A DNA stretch of 40,187 bases from the NCBI GenBank assembly GCA_012523135.1, contig JAAYJD010000068.1, forward strand, positions 1-40,187, given 5' to 3'. The position numbers were made by a program, and so were the translations under genes. Position 1 is the stretch's first letter; each line of letters begins with the position of its first letter. This DNA comes from Clostridiaceae bacterium (GTDB lineage: Bacteria > Bacillota > Clostridia > Saccharofermentanales > UBA5734). This document shows positions 11,598-20,531 of the stretch, piece after piece. The notes under the pieces were generated by a model. It had not been told where the DNA came from. It did no database searches and saw only the letters and a list, made by a program, of their open reading frames with translations.

Positions 11598-12662
11598 TTA
11601 ATGGGCGCCAGACGGCGACCGGACCAGCCCCTTGTCGTCTTCTGTCTCCGGCTCTTCCTCGTCGGACTCGTCCTCGTTGGTTTTCTCCTCATCCGCCGCT
11701 TCCGCCTCTTCGTCCGCATCTTCCTCGTTGAGCGACTCAGATGCCCGCAGGCGCGAGAGCATGTGCTTGTCGATCGCACGATAGGCGAAGAAGGTCGTCA
11801 TGAAGACATTGAAGCCGATGGCGAAGAAAAAATACCAGAGGAACGCCGCCAGAACGGAGATGCCGTAGCCCAGGAAGAGCAGCACGCCGGGGATCGCGAA
11901 CAGGACGATGAAGCTGACCAGCAAAACAAGCAGGTTGAGCGGCAGGCGCAAAATCGAGAACAGCAGGCAGTTGCGCAGCAGCGGCTTGAGCTTCAGGTCG
12001 AAGGTGACCATCATCGGATAGAGGTAGATCTGGATCATGCACCAGAGCAGGAAGAGGATCACGATGATCGTCTGCAGGATCACGCGCAGGATGTCGCTGC
12101 CCAGCACCAGGTTGGTGTTGTAGAAGGCGTAGTTGATCACGAACAGCACCGTGAACAGCAGGCTGATCCCGGATGCGATCAAGGACTGGCGCATATTCTT
12201 GCGGGCATGCTCCTTGAAATCCATCCAGACGAAGGCGTGCTCTTCGCGCGAGTAGTTGCGCAGGATGTAGACGATGCCGGCGTGCACCGGGCCGACGATC
12301 AAAAGATGCAGCCCGACCAGCAGCATGGCGACCAGGATGTAGAGCTGCAGGATCTGGACGTTGGCGAAATCGATAAAGGAAATGCCTTCCTGCAGCGGCA
12401 GGCCCGATTTCTCAAACAGCTCGGCCAGCAATTCCGGCGTCAGGGCCGGAAAAAAGGCCTGGACGACGAACGAGGCGCCGAAAAAGGCGACCAGGAATGC
12501 CGGCAGGCTGAACAGGATGTACATCAGGTTGATCGTCACGATCTTCCAGAATTTGCGGCCCAGAATGGAAAAGAACAGGGCGAACGCCCCCTTGGGCGGT
12601 TCGTCCGGGTAGACGCCCGGCCCTTCCTTGGTGTAGTCAAATAATCCGAAAAAACCTGCCAT
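11598..12662 (-). CDS. YesL/DUF624-like membrane protein with acidic C-terminal tail
   Basis: 354 aa; FGLFDYTKEGPGV..FFSILGRKFWKIVTINLMYILFSLPAF and several hydrophobic segments; C-terminus NEEDADEEAEAADEEKTNEDESDEEEPETEDD. Confidence 0.75.
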   Translation of the reverse strand: MAGFFGLFDYTKEGPGVYPDEPPKGAFALFFSILGRKFWKIVTINLMYILFSLPAFLVAFFGASFVVQAFFPALTPELLAELFEKSGLPLQEGISFIDFANVQILQLYILVAMLLVGLHLLIVGPVHAGIVYILRNYSREEHAFVWMDFKEHARKNMRQSLIASGISLLFTVLFVINYAFYNTNLVLGSDILRVILQTIIVILFLLWCMIQIYLYPMMVTFDLKLKPLLRNCLLFSILRLPLNLLVLLVSFIVLFAIPGVLLFLGYGISVLAAFLWYFFFAIGFNVFMTTFFAYRAIDKHMLSRLRASESLNEEDADEEAEAADEEKTNEDESDEEEPETEDDKGLVRSPSGAH

Positions 12663-12726
12663 GAATGGTCCTCCCCGCCCGGCCGCGTCTCATGGACCTT
12701 GCGGTCCAGCGCTGGGGCGATTTTTA

Positions 12727-14124
12727 TTATACGTTATTTTTCGCGTCCGGATGCATCGAAATCCCGACGGATTTGTGAACGAAACGTAAACGGACGTCGT
12801 CGGCGGCCGCCAACTGGTCGATTCTGGCCAGAGACCGCTCGATCAGCTGGCGCAGCCGGGCCTCTTTTTTCAGCCGGCCCGTCCCCTCCAGCGCGGCGAC
12901 CAGGCCAAAATTGGCGTTCATCGGCTGGAAGTGGCGGACGCGCTCGTCTGAAATGTAGTCGCCGAGCGACCCGATGACCGTCTCCCGTCCGGGCAGCCGA
13001 GCCTGGCGCTCCGCCCGGTCCAGGCCGTCGGCCTGTAAAGCGGCCTGCCAGCCGGCGACCAAACCGGACGCGGCTGATTCGACATAACCCTCGACGCCGG
13101 TGATCTGGCCGGCAAAGTACAGCCCCGGCCGTTTGCGTACGCTGTAGTCGGCGTCCAGCACCTGGGGCGACGGCACGTAAGTGTTGCGGTGCATGACGCC
13201 GTAGCGCACGAACACCGCTTGCCCGAGGCCGGGGATCAGGCGGAAAACGCGCTGCTGCTCGGGAAAGGCCAGCCGGGTCTGGAAGCCGACCAGGTTGTAC
13301 AGGCTGGCGGCATGGTTGTCCTGACGCAGCTGGACGCAGGCGTACGGTTCGCGTCCGGTGCGTGGGTCGGTCAGGCCGACCGGCTTGAGCGGGCCAAAGC
13401 GGATGGTGTCACGGCCGCGCGCGGCCATGATCTCGATCGGCATGCAGCCCTCGAAAATCTGGCGGCGGTCGAAATCGTGCACATCGGCGGTCCGGGCCGA
13501 GACCAGGGCCTGCCAGAAGGCCTCGTATTCGGCCTCATCCATCGGGCAGTTGATGTAGTCGTCCCCGCCCCGTCCGTAACGCGACTGATAAAACGCGACC
13601 GTCCTATCGATCGAGTCGGCTTCGACGATCGGCGCGGCGGCGTCGAAAAAGTGCAGCGGGGCCGTGTCCAGGGTGCTGTTGATCGCGTCGAAAAGGGCGC
13701 TGTCGGTCAGCGGGCCGGTGGCGATGATCACCAGGTCGTCGTCGGGAACCGCATCGACGCGGACGCTGACGCGGCGGATCAGGGGATGCTCGTCGATGTG
13801 CTGCGTGACCAGGCGGGAGAACTGGTCGCGGTCGACGGCCAGGGCGCCGCCGGCCGGCAGGGCCGTCTGGTCGGCACAGGCGATGATCAGCGAACCGAGC
13901 CGGCGCATCTCCTCCTTGAGCAGCCCGACCGCGTTTTCCAGCCGCGCCGCCCGCAGCGAATTGCTGCAGACCAGCTCGGATAGCGTCGGCAGATGGTGGG
14001 CCGGGCTCATCTGGCCCGGCTTCATCTCAGACAGCGTGACCGGGATGCCCCGGCAGGCAAGCTGCCAGGCCGCTTCGCAGCCCGCCAGTCCGGCGCCGAC
14101 GACCTGGACCCGGCCATGTGTCAT
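12727..14124 (-). CDS. trmFO: Methylenetetrahydrofolate--tRNA-(uracil(54)-C(5))-methyltransferase
   Basis: 465 aa; VQVVGAGLAGCEAAWQLACRGIPVTLSEMKP, ELVCSNSLRA, YFAGQITGVEGYVESAASGLVAG; ATGA overlap with topA. Confidence 0.97.
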   Translation of the reverse strand: MTHGRVQVVGAGLAGCEAAWQLACRGIPVTLSEMKPGQMSPAHHLPTLSELVCSNSLRAARLENAVGLLKEEMRRLGSLIIACADQTALPAGGALAVDRDQFSRLVTQHIDEHPLIRRVSVRVDAVPDDDLVIIATGPLTDSALFDAINSTLDTAPLHFFDAAAPIVEADSIDRTVAFYQSRYGRGGDDYINCPMDEAEYEAFWQALVSARTADVHDFDRRQIFEGCMPIEIMAARGRDTIRFGPLKPVGLTDPRTGREPYACVQLRQDNHAASLYNLVGFQTRLAFPEQQRVFRLIPGLGQAVFVRYGVMHRNTYVPSPQVLDADYSVRKRPGLYFAGQITGVEGYVESAASGLVAGWQAALQADGLDRAERQARLPGRETVIGSLGDYISDERVRHFQPMNANFGLVAALEGTGRLKKEARLRQLIERSLARIDQLAAADDVRLRFVHKSVGISMHPDAKNNV

Positions 14125-16433
14125 GCGTCGCTGGCCTTCTTGCGCGTGGTTTTTTTGGCGGCTGCCGGTTTGGTTTTGGCGGCGGCCTTTTTGGTGCTCG
14201 CACGTGCGGTTTTCGTGGTTGTCTTCTTGACGCGCGGGCTGGTGGCTTTTGCTGCCGGCGCGTCTTGATCCGGCTCGGCGTTTTCGTTTTCAGCCGGCTT
14301 TTCCTTTTTGGCGTTGCTCGGGCACTCCCGGCTGCCGCAGCGCGGATATGTGCGGCCCCGGTAGCGCTTCCAGACCATGTAGGAGCCGCAGACCTCGCAG
14401 GTGCGGCCTTCGATCGGGATGTCCCAGCTGATAAAGCCGCATTCCGGATCGGAACCCTGGCGGTCGCAGGTATAGAACTGGCTGCCCTTGTATTTGCGCG
14501 AGACGCGGCTGACCAGACCGGAGCCGCACAGCGGGCACTTGCCCTTGACGGCGTTCTCGATGTTGCGCGTGTAGCGGCAGTCCGGGTAGCGCGAGCAGGC
14601 GATGAACTTGCCGAAACGGCCTTCTTTGATCACCAGGTCGCCTTCCTGGCATTCCGGGCATTTTTCCCCGGTCGGCTTGTCGGCGATCTTGACCCGGTCG
14701 ATGGTGGACGCCTGTTCGATCAGCTTGTGGAAATCCGGATAAAAGGCGTCCAGGATGCCGACCCAGTCTTCCGCGCCGGACTCGACCGTATCGAGCGTGG
14801 CTTCCATGCGGGCTGTGAAGGTGATGTCGACGATGTTGGCGAAGTGCTCTTCAAGCAAGCCGGTCACGGTTTTGCCCAGTTCGGTCGGCAGCAGGTGTTT
14901 GCCGTCCTTTTCGACATAAAACCGGTCGAGGATGGTCGAGACCGTCGGTGCGAAGGTGGACGGTCGGCCGATGCCTTTTTCTTCCAGCGCCTTGATCAGG
15001 GTCGCTTCGGTGTAGCGGGGCGGCGGCTGGGTGAATTTTTGCTCCGGCACGACCTTGTCCGCCAGCAGCGTCTCCCCTTCCAGCAGCTCGGGCAGTTTCT
15101 CCTTGCCGTTGGCTTCGTCATCGGCCGGCTTTTCGGCTTCCTGGTCGACCAGCTGGACGCCGTACTGGGCCAGGTAGCCCGGGAAGCGGATCGTTTCGCC
15201 CTGCGCCCGGAAGACGTGGCTGCCGGCGGCGATGTCGGCGGTTACGGTGTCGACGACAGCCGCCGCCATCTGCGAGGCGATGAACTTGTCCCAGATCAGG
15301 CGATAGAGTCGGAACTGGTCGTAGGAGAGCTGGTCCTTGAGGCTGTCCGGCTCCAGGTCGAAATGGGCTGGCCGGATCGCCTCGTGGGCGTCCTGGGCGG
15401 AGTTCTTGTTCTTGAAGCGGCGGGTGGTGCGGGGCAGGTATTCATCGCCGAATTTACTCAGGATGTGCTTGCGCGCTTCCTGGCCGGCCTCGTCGGACAC
15501 GCGCACCGAGTCGGTGCGGATATAGGTGACTAAAGCGACAGAGCCGCTGTCCGGCAGCTCGACACCCTCGTAGAGCTGCTGGGCGACGCTCATCGTCCGC
15601 CGGGCCGTGAAGCCGAGAAAGCGGGCGGCCTCCTGCTGCAGCGTGCTGGTGGTGAAAGGCGCCGCCGGCTGGCGCTGGCGGGTGTTCTTTTTCAGCTGCC
15701 AGACAGAAAAGTCGCGCCCGTCGAGATCGCGGATGACCGCTTCGGTTTCGGCCTGGCTGGACAGCTTTTCCTTCTTGAGGCTGTTCTCGCGGATCTCGCC
15801 GTGATAGCGCGCCCGGAAAAGCGGATCCGACGCGGCCTGGTGCAGCCACGCCGTCAGCAGCCAGTATTCTTCCGGCTTGAAGGCGTCTATTTCACGCTCC
15901 CGCTCCACGACGAGGCGGGTGGCCACCGACTGGACGCGGCCGGCGGACAGGCCTTTCTTGACCTTCTTCCAGAGCAGCGGGCTGAGTTCATAACCGACCA
16001 GGCGGTCGAGGATGCGCCGCGCCTGCTGGGCGTTGACCAGGTTCATGTCGATCGGCCGCGGCCGGCTGACCGCGTTCTGGACGGCCGGTTCGGTGATCTC
16101 GTTGAAGCTGATCCGGCAGGAACTGGCAACGTCGATCTTGAGCAGTTCGGCCAGGTGCCAGGCGATCGCCTCCCCTTCGCGGTCAGGGTCGGTGGCGATC
16201 AGGACACGGTCGGCGCTCTCGGCCATCTCCTTGAGTTCGCGGATGACCTTCTCCTTGCCATTCATGCCGACGTAGTGCGGCTTGTAGCGTTTGGTGACAT
16301 CGACACCCAGTTCGGATGCCGGTAAATCGCGGACGTGGCCGACGGAGGCCGCGATCCGGTACTGATTGCCCAGATAGCGTCCGATCGTCCTGGCCTTGGC
16401 CAGTGATTCGACAATAACGAGGTTTTTGCTCAT
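14121..16433 (-). CDS. topA: DNA topoisomerase I
   Basis: 770 aa; TOPRIM LVIVESLAKARTIGRYLG, VALVTYIRTDSVRVSDEA, RPSTFAPTVSTI, three Cys4-type zinc fingers, Lys/Ala-rich tail. Confidence 0.98.
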   Translation of the reverse strand: MSKNLVIVESLAKARTIGRYLGNQYRIAASVGHVRDLPASELGVDVTKRYKPHYVGMNGKEKVIRELKEMAESADRVLIATDPDREGEAIAWHLAELLKIDVASSCRISFNEITEPAVQNAVSRPRPIDMNLVNAQQARRILDRLVGYELSPLLWKKVKKGLSAGRVQSVATRLVVEREREIDAFKPEEYWLLTAWLHQAASDPLFRARYHGEIRENSLKKEKLSSQAETEAVIRDLDGRDFSVWQLKKNTRQRQPAAPFTTSTLQQEAARFLGFTARRTMSVAQQLYEGVELPDSGSVALVTYIRTDSVRVSDEAGQEARKHILSKFGDEYLPRTTRRFKNKNSAQDAHEAIRPAHFDLEPDSLKDQLSYDQFRLYRLIWDKFIASQMAAAVVDTVTADIAAGSHVFRAQGETIRFPGYLAQYGVQLVDQEAEKPADDEANGKEKLPELLEGETLLADKVVPEQKFTQPPPRYTEATLIKALEEKGIGRPSTFAPTVSTILDRFYVEKDGKHLLPTELGKTVTGLLEEHFANIVDITFTARMEATLDTVESGAEDWVGILDAFYPDFHKLIEQASTIDRVKIADKPTGEKCPECQEGDLVIKEGRFGKFIACSRYPDCRYTRNIENAVKGKCPLCGSGLVSRVSRKYKGSQFYTCDRQGSDPECGFISWDIPIEGRTCEVCGSYMVWKRYRGRTYPRCGSRECPSNAKKEKPAENENAEPDQDAPAAKATSPRVKKTTTKTARASTKKAAAKTKPAAAKKTTRKKASDA

Positions 16434-16472
16434 ATGCGGTGTCTTTCCCCCAATTTTCAGGCATTACCCCAC

Positions 16473-16503
16473 ATTATATACAGAAACCAAGGCCATCTGT
16501 CAA
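16473..16503 (-). promoter_or_regulatory. Putative topA promoter (TTGACA with TATATAAT) overlapped by an inverted repeat
   Basis: Minus strand TTGACAgatggccttggtttctgTATATAATg; 17 or 19 nt spacing depending on register. ATCTGT-caaa-ACAGAT (16495-16510) overlaps the -35. Confidence 0.7.
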
Positions 16504-16569
16504 AACAGATCGGATTCTTTGACGACAGCCTATGCCAAGCTTGATGCGATTTTGTTTCGGATCGTGAGC

Positions 16570-17754
16570 CTAAGGCTTGGACAGGACCTGGTGCGCTTCC
16601 TTCAGAAGCATGGGGATGTCGAGACGATATTCACACCAGGGCATGCATTCGCCGCATGCCACGCAATCGTCGCCGTTCGGAACGAGCAGGCGATACTGCC
16701 TGGCCAGATCCGCGGTATCCTTCCCCTGCCGGGTCATGAACCGGTAGCGCGCGTAAAGCGACAGGATGCGGGGAAAGTCGATCTGGTGCGGACAGCTGAA
16801 CTTTTCCTGGCAATGCATGCATTCGCGGCAGACATTTTTCATCAGGCCGGCGATCTTGTCCGCTTCGGCCTTGAGCGCCTCGCGTTCGGCGGCCGGCAGC
16901 GGTTCTGCCTGCGCAGCCTGGCGGTCGAGGTCGAACTCGGCCGGAACGCGCACCCCGGCATCGACCGTGGCTATGGCGGGGTTGGACAGGCAGAAGCGCA
17001 GCATGGCGGGATAGTCAATCGGGATGTGCTCGCGCATGACCTGGTAGATCGGCACCATGCCGTTGCCGTTGAAGGCCTTCATGTTGATCAGGCCGATGTC
17101 CTGCCGATGCGCGTAAGCCAACAGGTCCAGCGGCCCGTCTTCGCCCAGGCTGCGGTTGAAGATGTTGTAGGGCAGTTCGGCGACATCGAACACGCCGCTG
17201 TCGATTGCCTCCTTGATCTGGGCCGCGAAAGGATAATGGCTGGAAAAACCGATGTGGCTGATCACGCCGTCGCGCTTCAGTTCCTGCAGGCGGTCGAGCA
17301 CCCCGGACGCTTTGACCGTCGCCCAGCGCTCCTGGCTGATCCCGTGCACCAGGTAGATCAGGCGGACTTCCTGGGGGCCGAGTTTCAGCGTGCCCCTGCC
17401 GGAGATGCCCAGGGTCTTGAGGCTTTCGGCCAGATCCTGCTCCAGGGCCGGGATGGTGTAGGCATGTCCCTTGGTCACCAGGACCAGCGGCTCGTCCAGG
17501 CAGGGCCGGCTGCGCACGACCTCGCCGACGACCTGCTCGCTTTCGAGGATAACGCCGGTGGCGATCTCGCCTTTGTAGGCCCTGGCCGTGTCGATCAGGT
17601 TGACGCCCTGGTCGAGGACGTGGTTGACAATCGTCCTGGCTTCGTCGAAGGATTTGAGCAGGCGCAGATTCATCGCGCCGAAGCTCAGCTCGGTCACCAT
17701 GAGTTCTGTGCGGCCAAGTCTGCGTCGTTTGATCTTCCCGTCCATCGTCTTCAC
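16570..17754 (-). CDS. Aldo/keto reductase with C-terminal 4Fe-4S ferredoxin-like motifs
   Basis: 394 aa; RRRLGRTELMVTELSFGAMNLR..NLIDTARAY..HIGFSSHYP; C-terminal CRECMHCQEKFSCP and CVACGECMPWC. Stop is TAG. Confidence 0.9.
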   Translation of the reverse strand: MKTMDGKIKRRRLGRTELMVTELSFGAMNLRLLKSFDEARTIVNHVLDQGVNLIDTARAYKGEIATGVILESEQVVGEVVRSRPCLDEPLVLVTKGHAYTIPALEQDLAESLKTLGISGRGTLKLGPQEVRLIYLVHGISQERWATVKASGVLDRLQELKRDGVISHIGFSSHYPFAAQIKEAIDSGVFDVAELPYNIFNRSLGEDGPLDLLAYAHRQDIGLINMKAFNGNGMVPIYQVMREHIPIDYPAMLRFCLSNPAIATVDAGVRVPAEFDLDRQAAQAEPLPAAEREALKAEADKIAGLMKNVCRECMHCQEKFSCPHQIDFPRILSLYARYRFMTRQGKDTADLARQYRLLVPNGDDCVACGECMPWCEYRLDIPMLLKEAHQVLSKP

Positions 17755-17801
17755 CTCACCGGCTTTGGTCTTTCTATCATAGCATAGGATCGCCTGCCAG
17801 G

Positions 17802-18653
17802 TCAGGTCTGCCGGCGCAGCGCGAGAATATCCGCGGCCGACTCGATCAGGCCGGCTCCTTCGCGCAGCAGCAGGTGGCAGCCGCCGCTGTCGCCCCCGAG
17901 GATGCTGCCGGGGACAGCCAGAACCTCGCGCCCCTGGTCGGCCGCGAAACCGGCGGTGATCAAGGTTCCGCTTTTCGGCCTGGCTTCCATGACGGCCACG
18001 ACATCGGCAAGACCGCTCAGCAGGCGGTTGCGCGCCGGGAAATGGGGCCGCCTAGGTTGGGTGCCGGGCGGGTGCTCGCTGAGCACGACCCCCTGCCTGG
18101 CGATGCGCGCCGTCAAGCCGGCGTGTTCCGGCGGGTAGACCAGGTCCGGCCCCTGGGCGACGACGGCGATGGTCAGGCCGCCGTTGTCCAGGGCTACCTG
18201 GTGGGCCAGGCCGTCGATGCCGCGGGCCAGGCCGCTGATCACCAGCGTATCGCGCGCGGCCAGTTCGGCCACGATGCGCCGGGTCACCGCCTGGCCGTAG
18301 GCGCTGGGGCTGCGGCTGCCGATCACCGTGACGGCGAAAGGGTGGTTCCAGCGCGTCACGGCGTCCTGGCCGCGGTAATAGAGGACAAGCGGACAGCTGT
18401 TTGCCTGGGCCAGCCGGACCGGATAGTCCTGGTCGCCGATGCAGACGGCCTGGATCCCCGCTTGGCGGGCCCGGGCGGCCCGCCGGATCCGCTCGGTCCG
18501 GCCCAGAGGGCAAAACGGCGCCAGCAGGCTATCGTCGTAGGGCCGGTCCATGACCTGCGCGCGCAGCCAGCGCCGGTCCAGGCGCCGTTCAGACTGGCAG
18601 GCGGATACGAGCAAACAATAGGCCAGCTTATCCTTGGTTTCCAATCGGTTCAC
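17802..18653 (-). CDS. dprA: DNA processing protein DprA
   Basis: 283 aa; FAVTVIGSRSPSAYGQAVTRRIVAELAARDTLVISGLARGIDGLAHQVAL..HFPARNRLLSGLADVVAVMEARPKSGTLITA. Confidence 0.96.
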   Translation of the reverse strand: MNRLETKDKLAYCLLVSACQSERRLDRRWLRAQVMDRPYDDSLLAPFCPLGRTERIRRAARARQAGIQAVCIGDQDYPVRLAQANSCPLVLYYRGQDAVTRWNHPFAVTVIGSRSPSAYGQAVTRRIVAELAARDTLVISGLARGIDGLAHQVALDNGGLTIAVVAQGPDLVYPPEHAGLTARIARQGVVLSEHPPGTQPRRPHFPARNRLLSGLADVVAVMEARPKSGTLITAGFAADQGREVLAVPGSILGGDSGGCHLLLREGAGLIESAADILALRRQT

Positions 18654-18723
18654 CTCAGGACCAGCTTAGCAAGGCCGCCCCCTCCCTGCCCGGCCATCGT
18701 CCGACAAGACCGGTCAAGGCGGT

Positions 18724-18752
18724 TTGCACCTGGCCGGCGAATCTGCGATAAT
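18724..18752 (+). promoter_or_regulatory. Putative ychF promoter (TTGCAC-17-GATAAT)
   Basis: TTGCAC 18724-18729, GATAAT 18747-18752, 39 nt before the ychF ATG. Confidence 0.6.
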
Positions 18753-18791
18753 AACGCTGGCTGTAAGGATACTATTTGCGGAGGAACTGCT

Positions 18792-19883
18792 ATGCGCCTG
18801 GGAATCGTGGGTCTGCCGAATGTCGGCAAGAGCACCCTGTTTAACGCCATCACCCGTGCCGGAGCGGACGTGGCCAACTACCCGTTCTGCACGATCGAGC
18901 CCAATGTCGGGGCCGTGCCCGTGCCGGATGCCCGGCTGGACAAGCTGGCGGAGATGTTCCATCCGGTCAAGATCACGCCGGCCGTGATCGAGTTTGTCGA
19001 CATCGCCGGACTGGTCCGGGGCGCCAGCAAGGGCGAAGGCCTGGGCAACAAATTCCTGGCCAACATCCGCGAGGTTGACGCGATCATCCACGTCGTGCGC
19101 TGTTTCGAGGATGCCAACGTGGTGCATGTCGACGGGCGCACCGACCCGCTCCGGGACATCGAGACGGTCAACCTGGAACTGGGCTTGTCCGACCTGGAAT
19201 ACATGGAGCGCCGGATCGACAAGACCCGCAAGATGACCAAAGGCGGCGACAAGCGCTATGCCGCGCCGCTGGCCGTGTACGAAGCCATCTACGCGCACCT
19301 GGCCGACGGCAAGCCGGCCAGGACGGCGCCGCTGCCGCCGGACGCGGCCGAATATCTGCCGGATCTGGCGTTGCTGACCCTAAAACCCATCCTCTATGTC
19401 GCCAATGTGGCCGAAGACGAGCTGGGCGGGTCCGATTCCGAATATGTCAAACGGGTCCGGGCGGTTGCTGAAGCCGAACAGGCCGAAGTGGTCGTGATCA
19501 GCGCCCGGATCGAGGAAGAGATCGCCATGCTCGAGCCGGAGGAGCGCCGTCTCTTCCTGCAGGATCTGGGGCTGGAGGAATCCGGCCTGGACAAGATCGT
19601 CAAGGCCGGCTACCACCTGCTGGGTCAGATTTCCTTTTTGACGGCCGGTGCGCCGGAGGTCCGGGCCTGGACGATCCGGCGCGGCACCCGCGCGCCGCAG
19701 GCCGCCGGCAAGATCCACTCCGATTTCGAGCGCGGCTTTATCCGCGCCGAGGTGGTCGCCTATACGGATCTGGTCGCCTGCGGCAGCCACGCGGCCGCCC
19801 GCGAAAAGGGCCTGATCCGGTCCGAAGGCAAGGAATATGTCATGCAGGACGGGGATGTCGTCTTGTTTCGCTTCAACGTCTGA
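18792..19883 (+). CDS. ychF: Redox-regulated ATPase YchF (Obg-like GTPase family)
   Basis: [40 protein letters not shown]..; GGAGG before ATG 18792 (the listed ORF has a spurious N-terminal extension). Confidence 0.98.
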   Translation: MRLGIVGLPNVGKSTLFNAITRAGADVANYPFCTIEPNVGAVPVPDARLDKLAEMFHPVKITPAVIEFVDIAGLVRGASKGEGLGNKFLANIREVDAIIHVVRCFEDANVVHVDGRTDPLRDIETVNLELGLSDLEYMERRIDKTRKMTKGGDKRYAAPLAVYEAIYAHLADGKPARTAPLPPDAAEYLPDLALLTLKPILYVANVAEDELGGSDSEYVKRVRAVAEAEQAEVVVISARIEEEIAMLEPEERRLFLQDLGLEESGLDKIVKAGYHLLGQISFLTAGAPEVRAWTIRRGTRAPQAAGKIHSDFERGFIRAEVVAYTDLVACGSHAAAREKGLIRSEGKEYVMQDGDVVLFRFNV

Positions 19884-19888
19884 CGCGT

Positions 19889-20524
19889 CTAGTCAGGCTG
19901 CTCCGCTTCGGGGATCCTGATCCGGATGCCCCGCTCTTTCAACTCCTGGACCAGGAGCTCGTGCACTTTGGCCTTCAGGTCATCCAGGCTGCCGTCGTTC
20001 TCGATCACCTGGTCGGCGATGGCGACATACTCGTCGCGGCTCATCTGCATCGCCATCCGGCGCCTGGCTTCCGTTTCGTCCATGCCGCGCTGACGCAAGC
20101 GCTGCATGCGGGTGTCGTCATCTGCCCAGACCACCCAGACCTGGCTGCACAGGTCGAGAAAGCCGTGCTTGACAGGGATCGGCACATCCAGCACGACGGC
20201 ACGCTGGCGGCGTTCTTCCATGCGGGTGACCATCTGGCGGATCGCGTCCAGGACAAACGTGTGCACGATGGCGCTCAGCGCGTCGAGCGCGCGGCGGTCC
20301 TGGAAAACGAGCCGGGCCATGCGGGCCCGGTCAAGCGCACCGCTGGCGTCGACGATGGACGCGCCGAAGCGTTCGACCAACTCAGGCAGGGCGGCGCCGC
20401 CGGCGGCGGTGACCTGGCGCGACAGCTCGTCGGCGTCGATCACCGGCAGCCCGGCGTCGCGGCACAAGGCCGCCACCGTGCTCTTGCCGCAGCCAATCCC
20501 GCCCGTGATGCCTAAAACAAACAT
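19889..20524 (-). CDS. coaE: Dephospho-CoA kinase
   Basis: MFVLGITGGIGCGKSTVAALCRDAGLPVIDADELSRQV; start trimmed to ATG 20524. Stop is TAG. Confidence 0.96.
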   Translation of the reverse strand: MFVLGITGGIGCGKSTVAALCRDAGLPVIDADELSRQVTAAGGAALPELVERFGASIVDASGALDRARMARLVFQDRRALDALSAIVHTFVLDAIRQMVTRMEERRQRAVVLDVPIPVKHGFLDLCSQVWVVWADDDTRMQRLRQRGMDETEARRRMAMQMSRDEYVAIADQVIENDGSLDDLKAKVHELLVQELKERGIRIRIPEAEQPD

Positions 20525-20531
20525 GCTGTGG

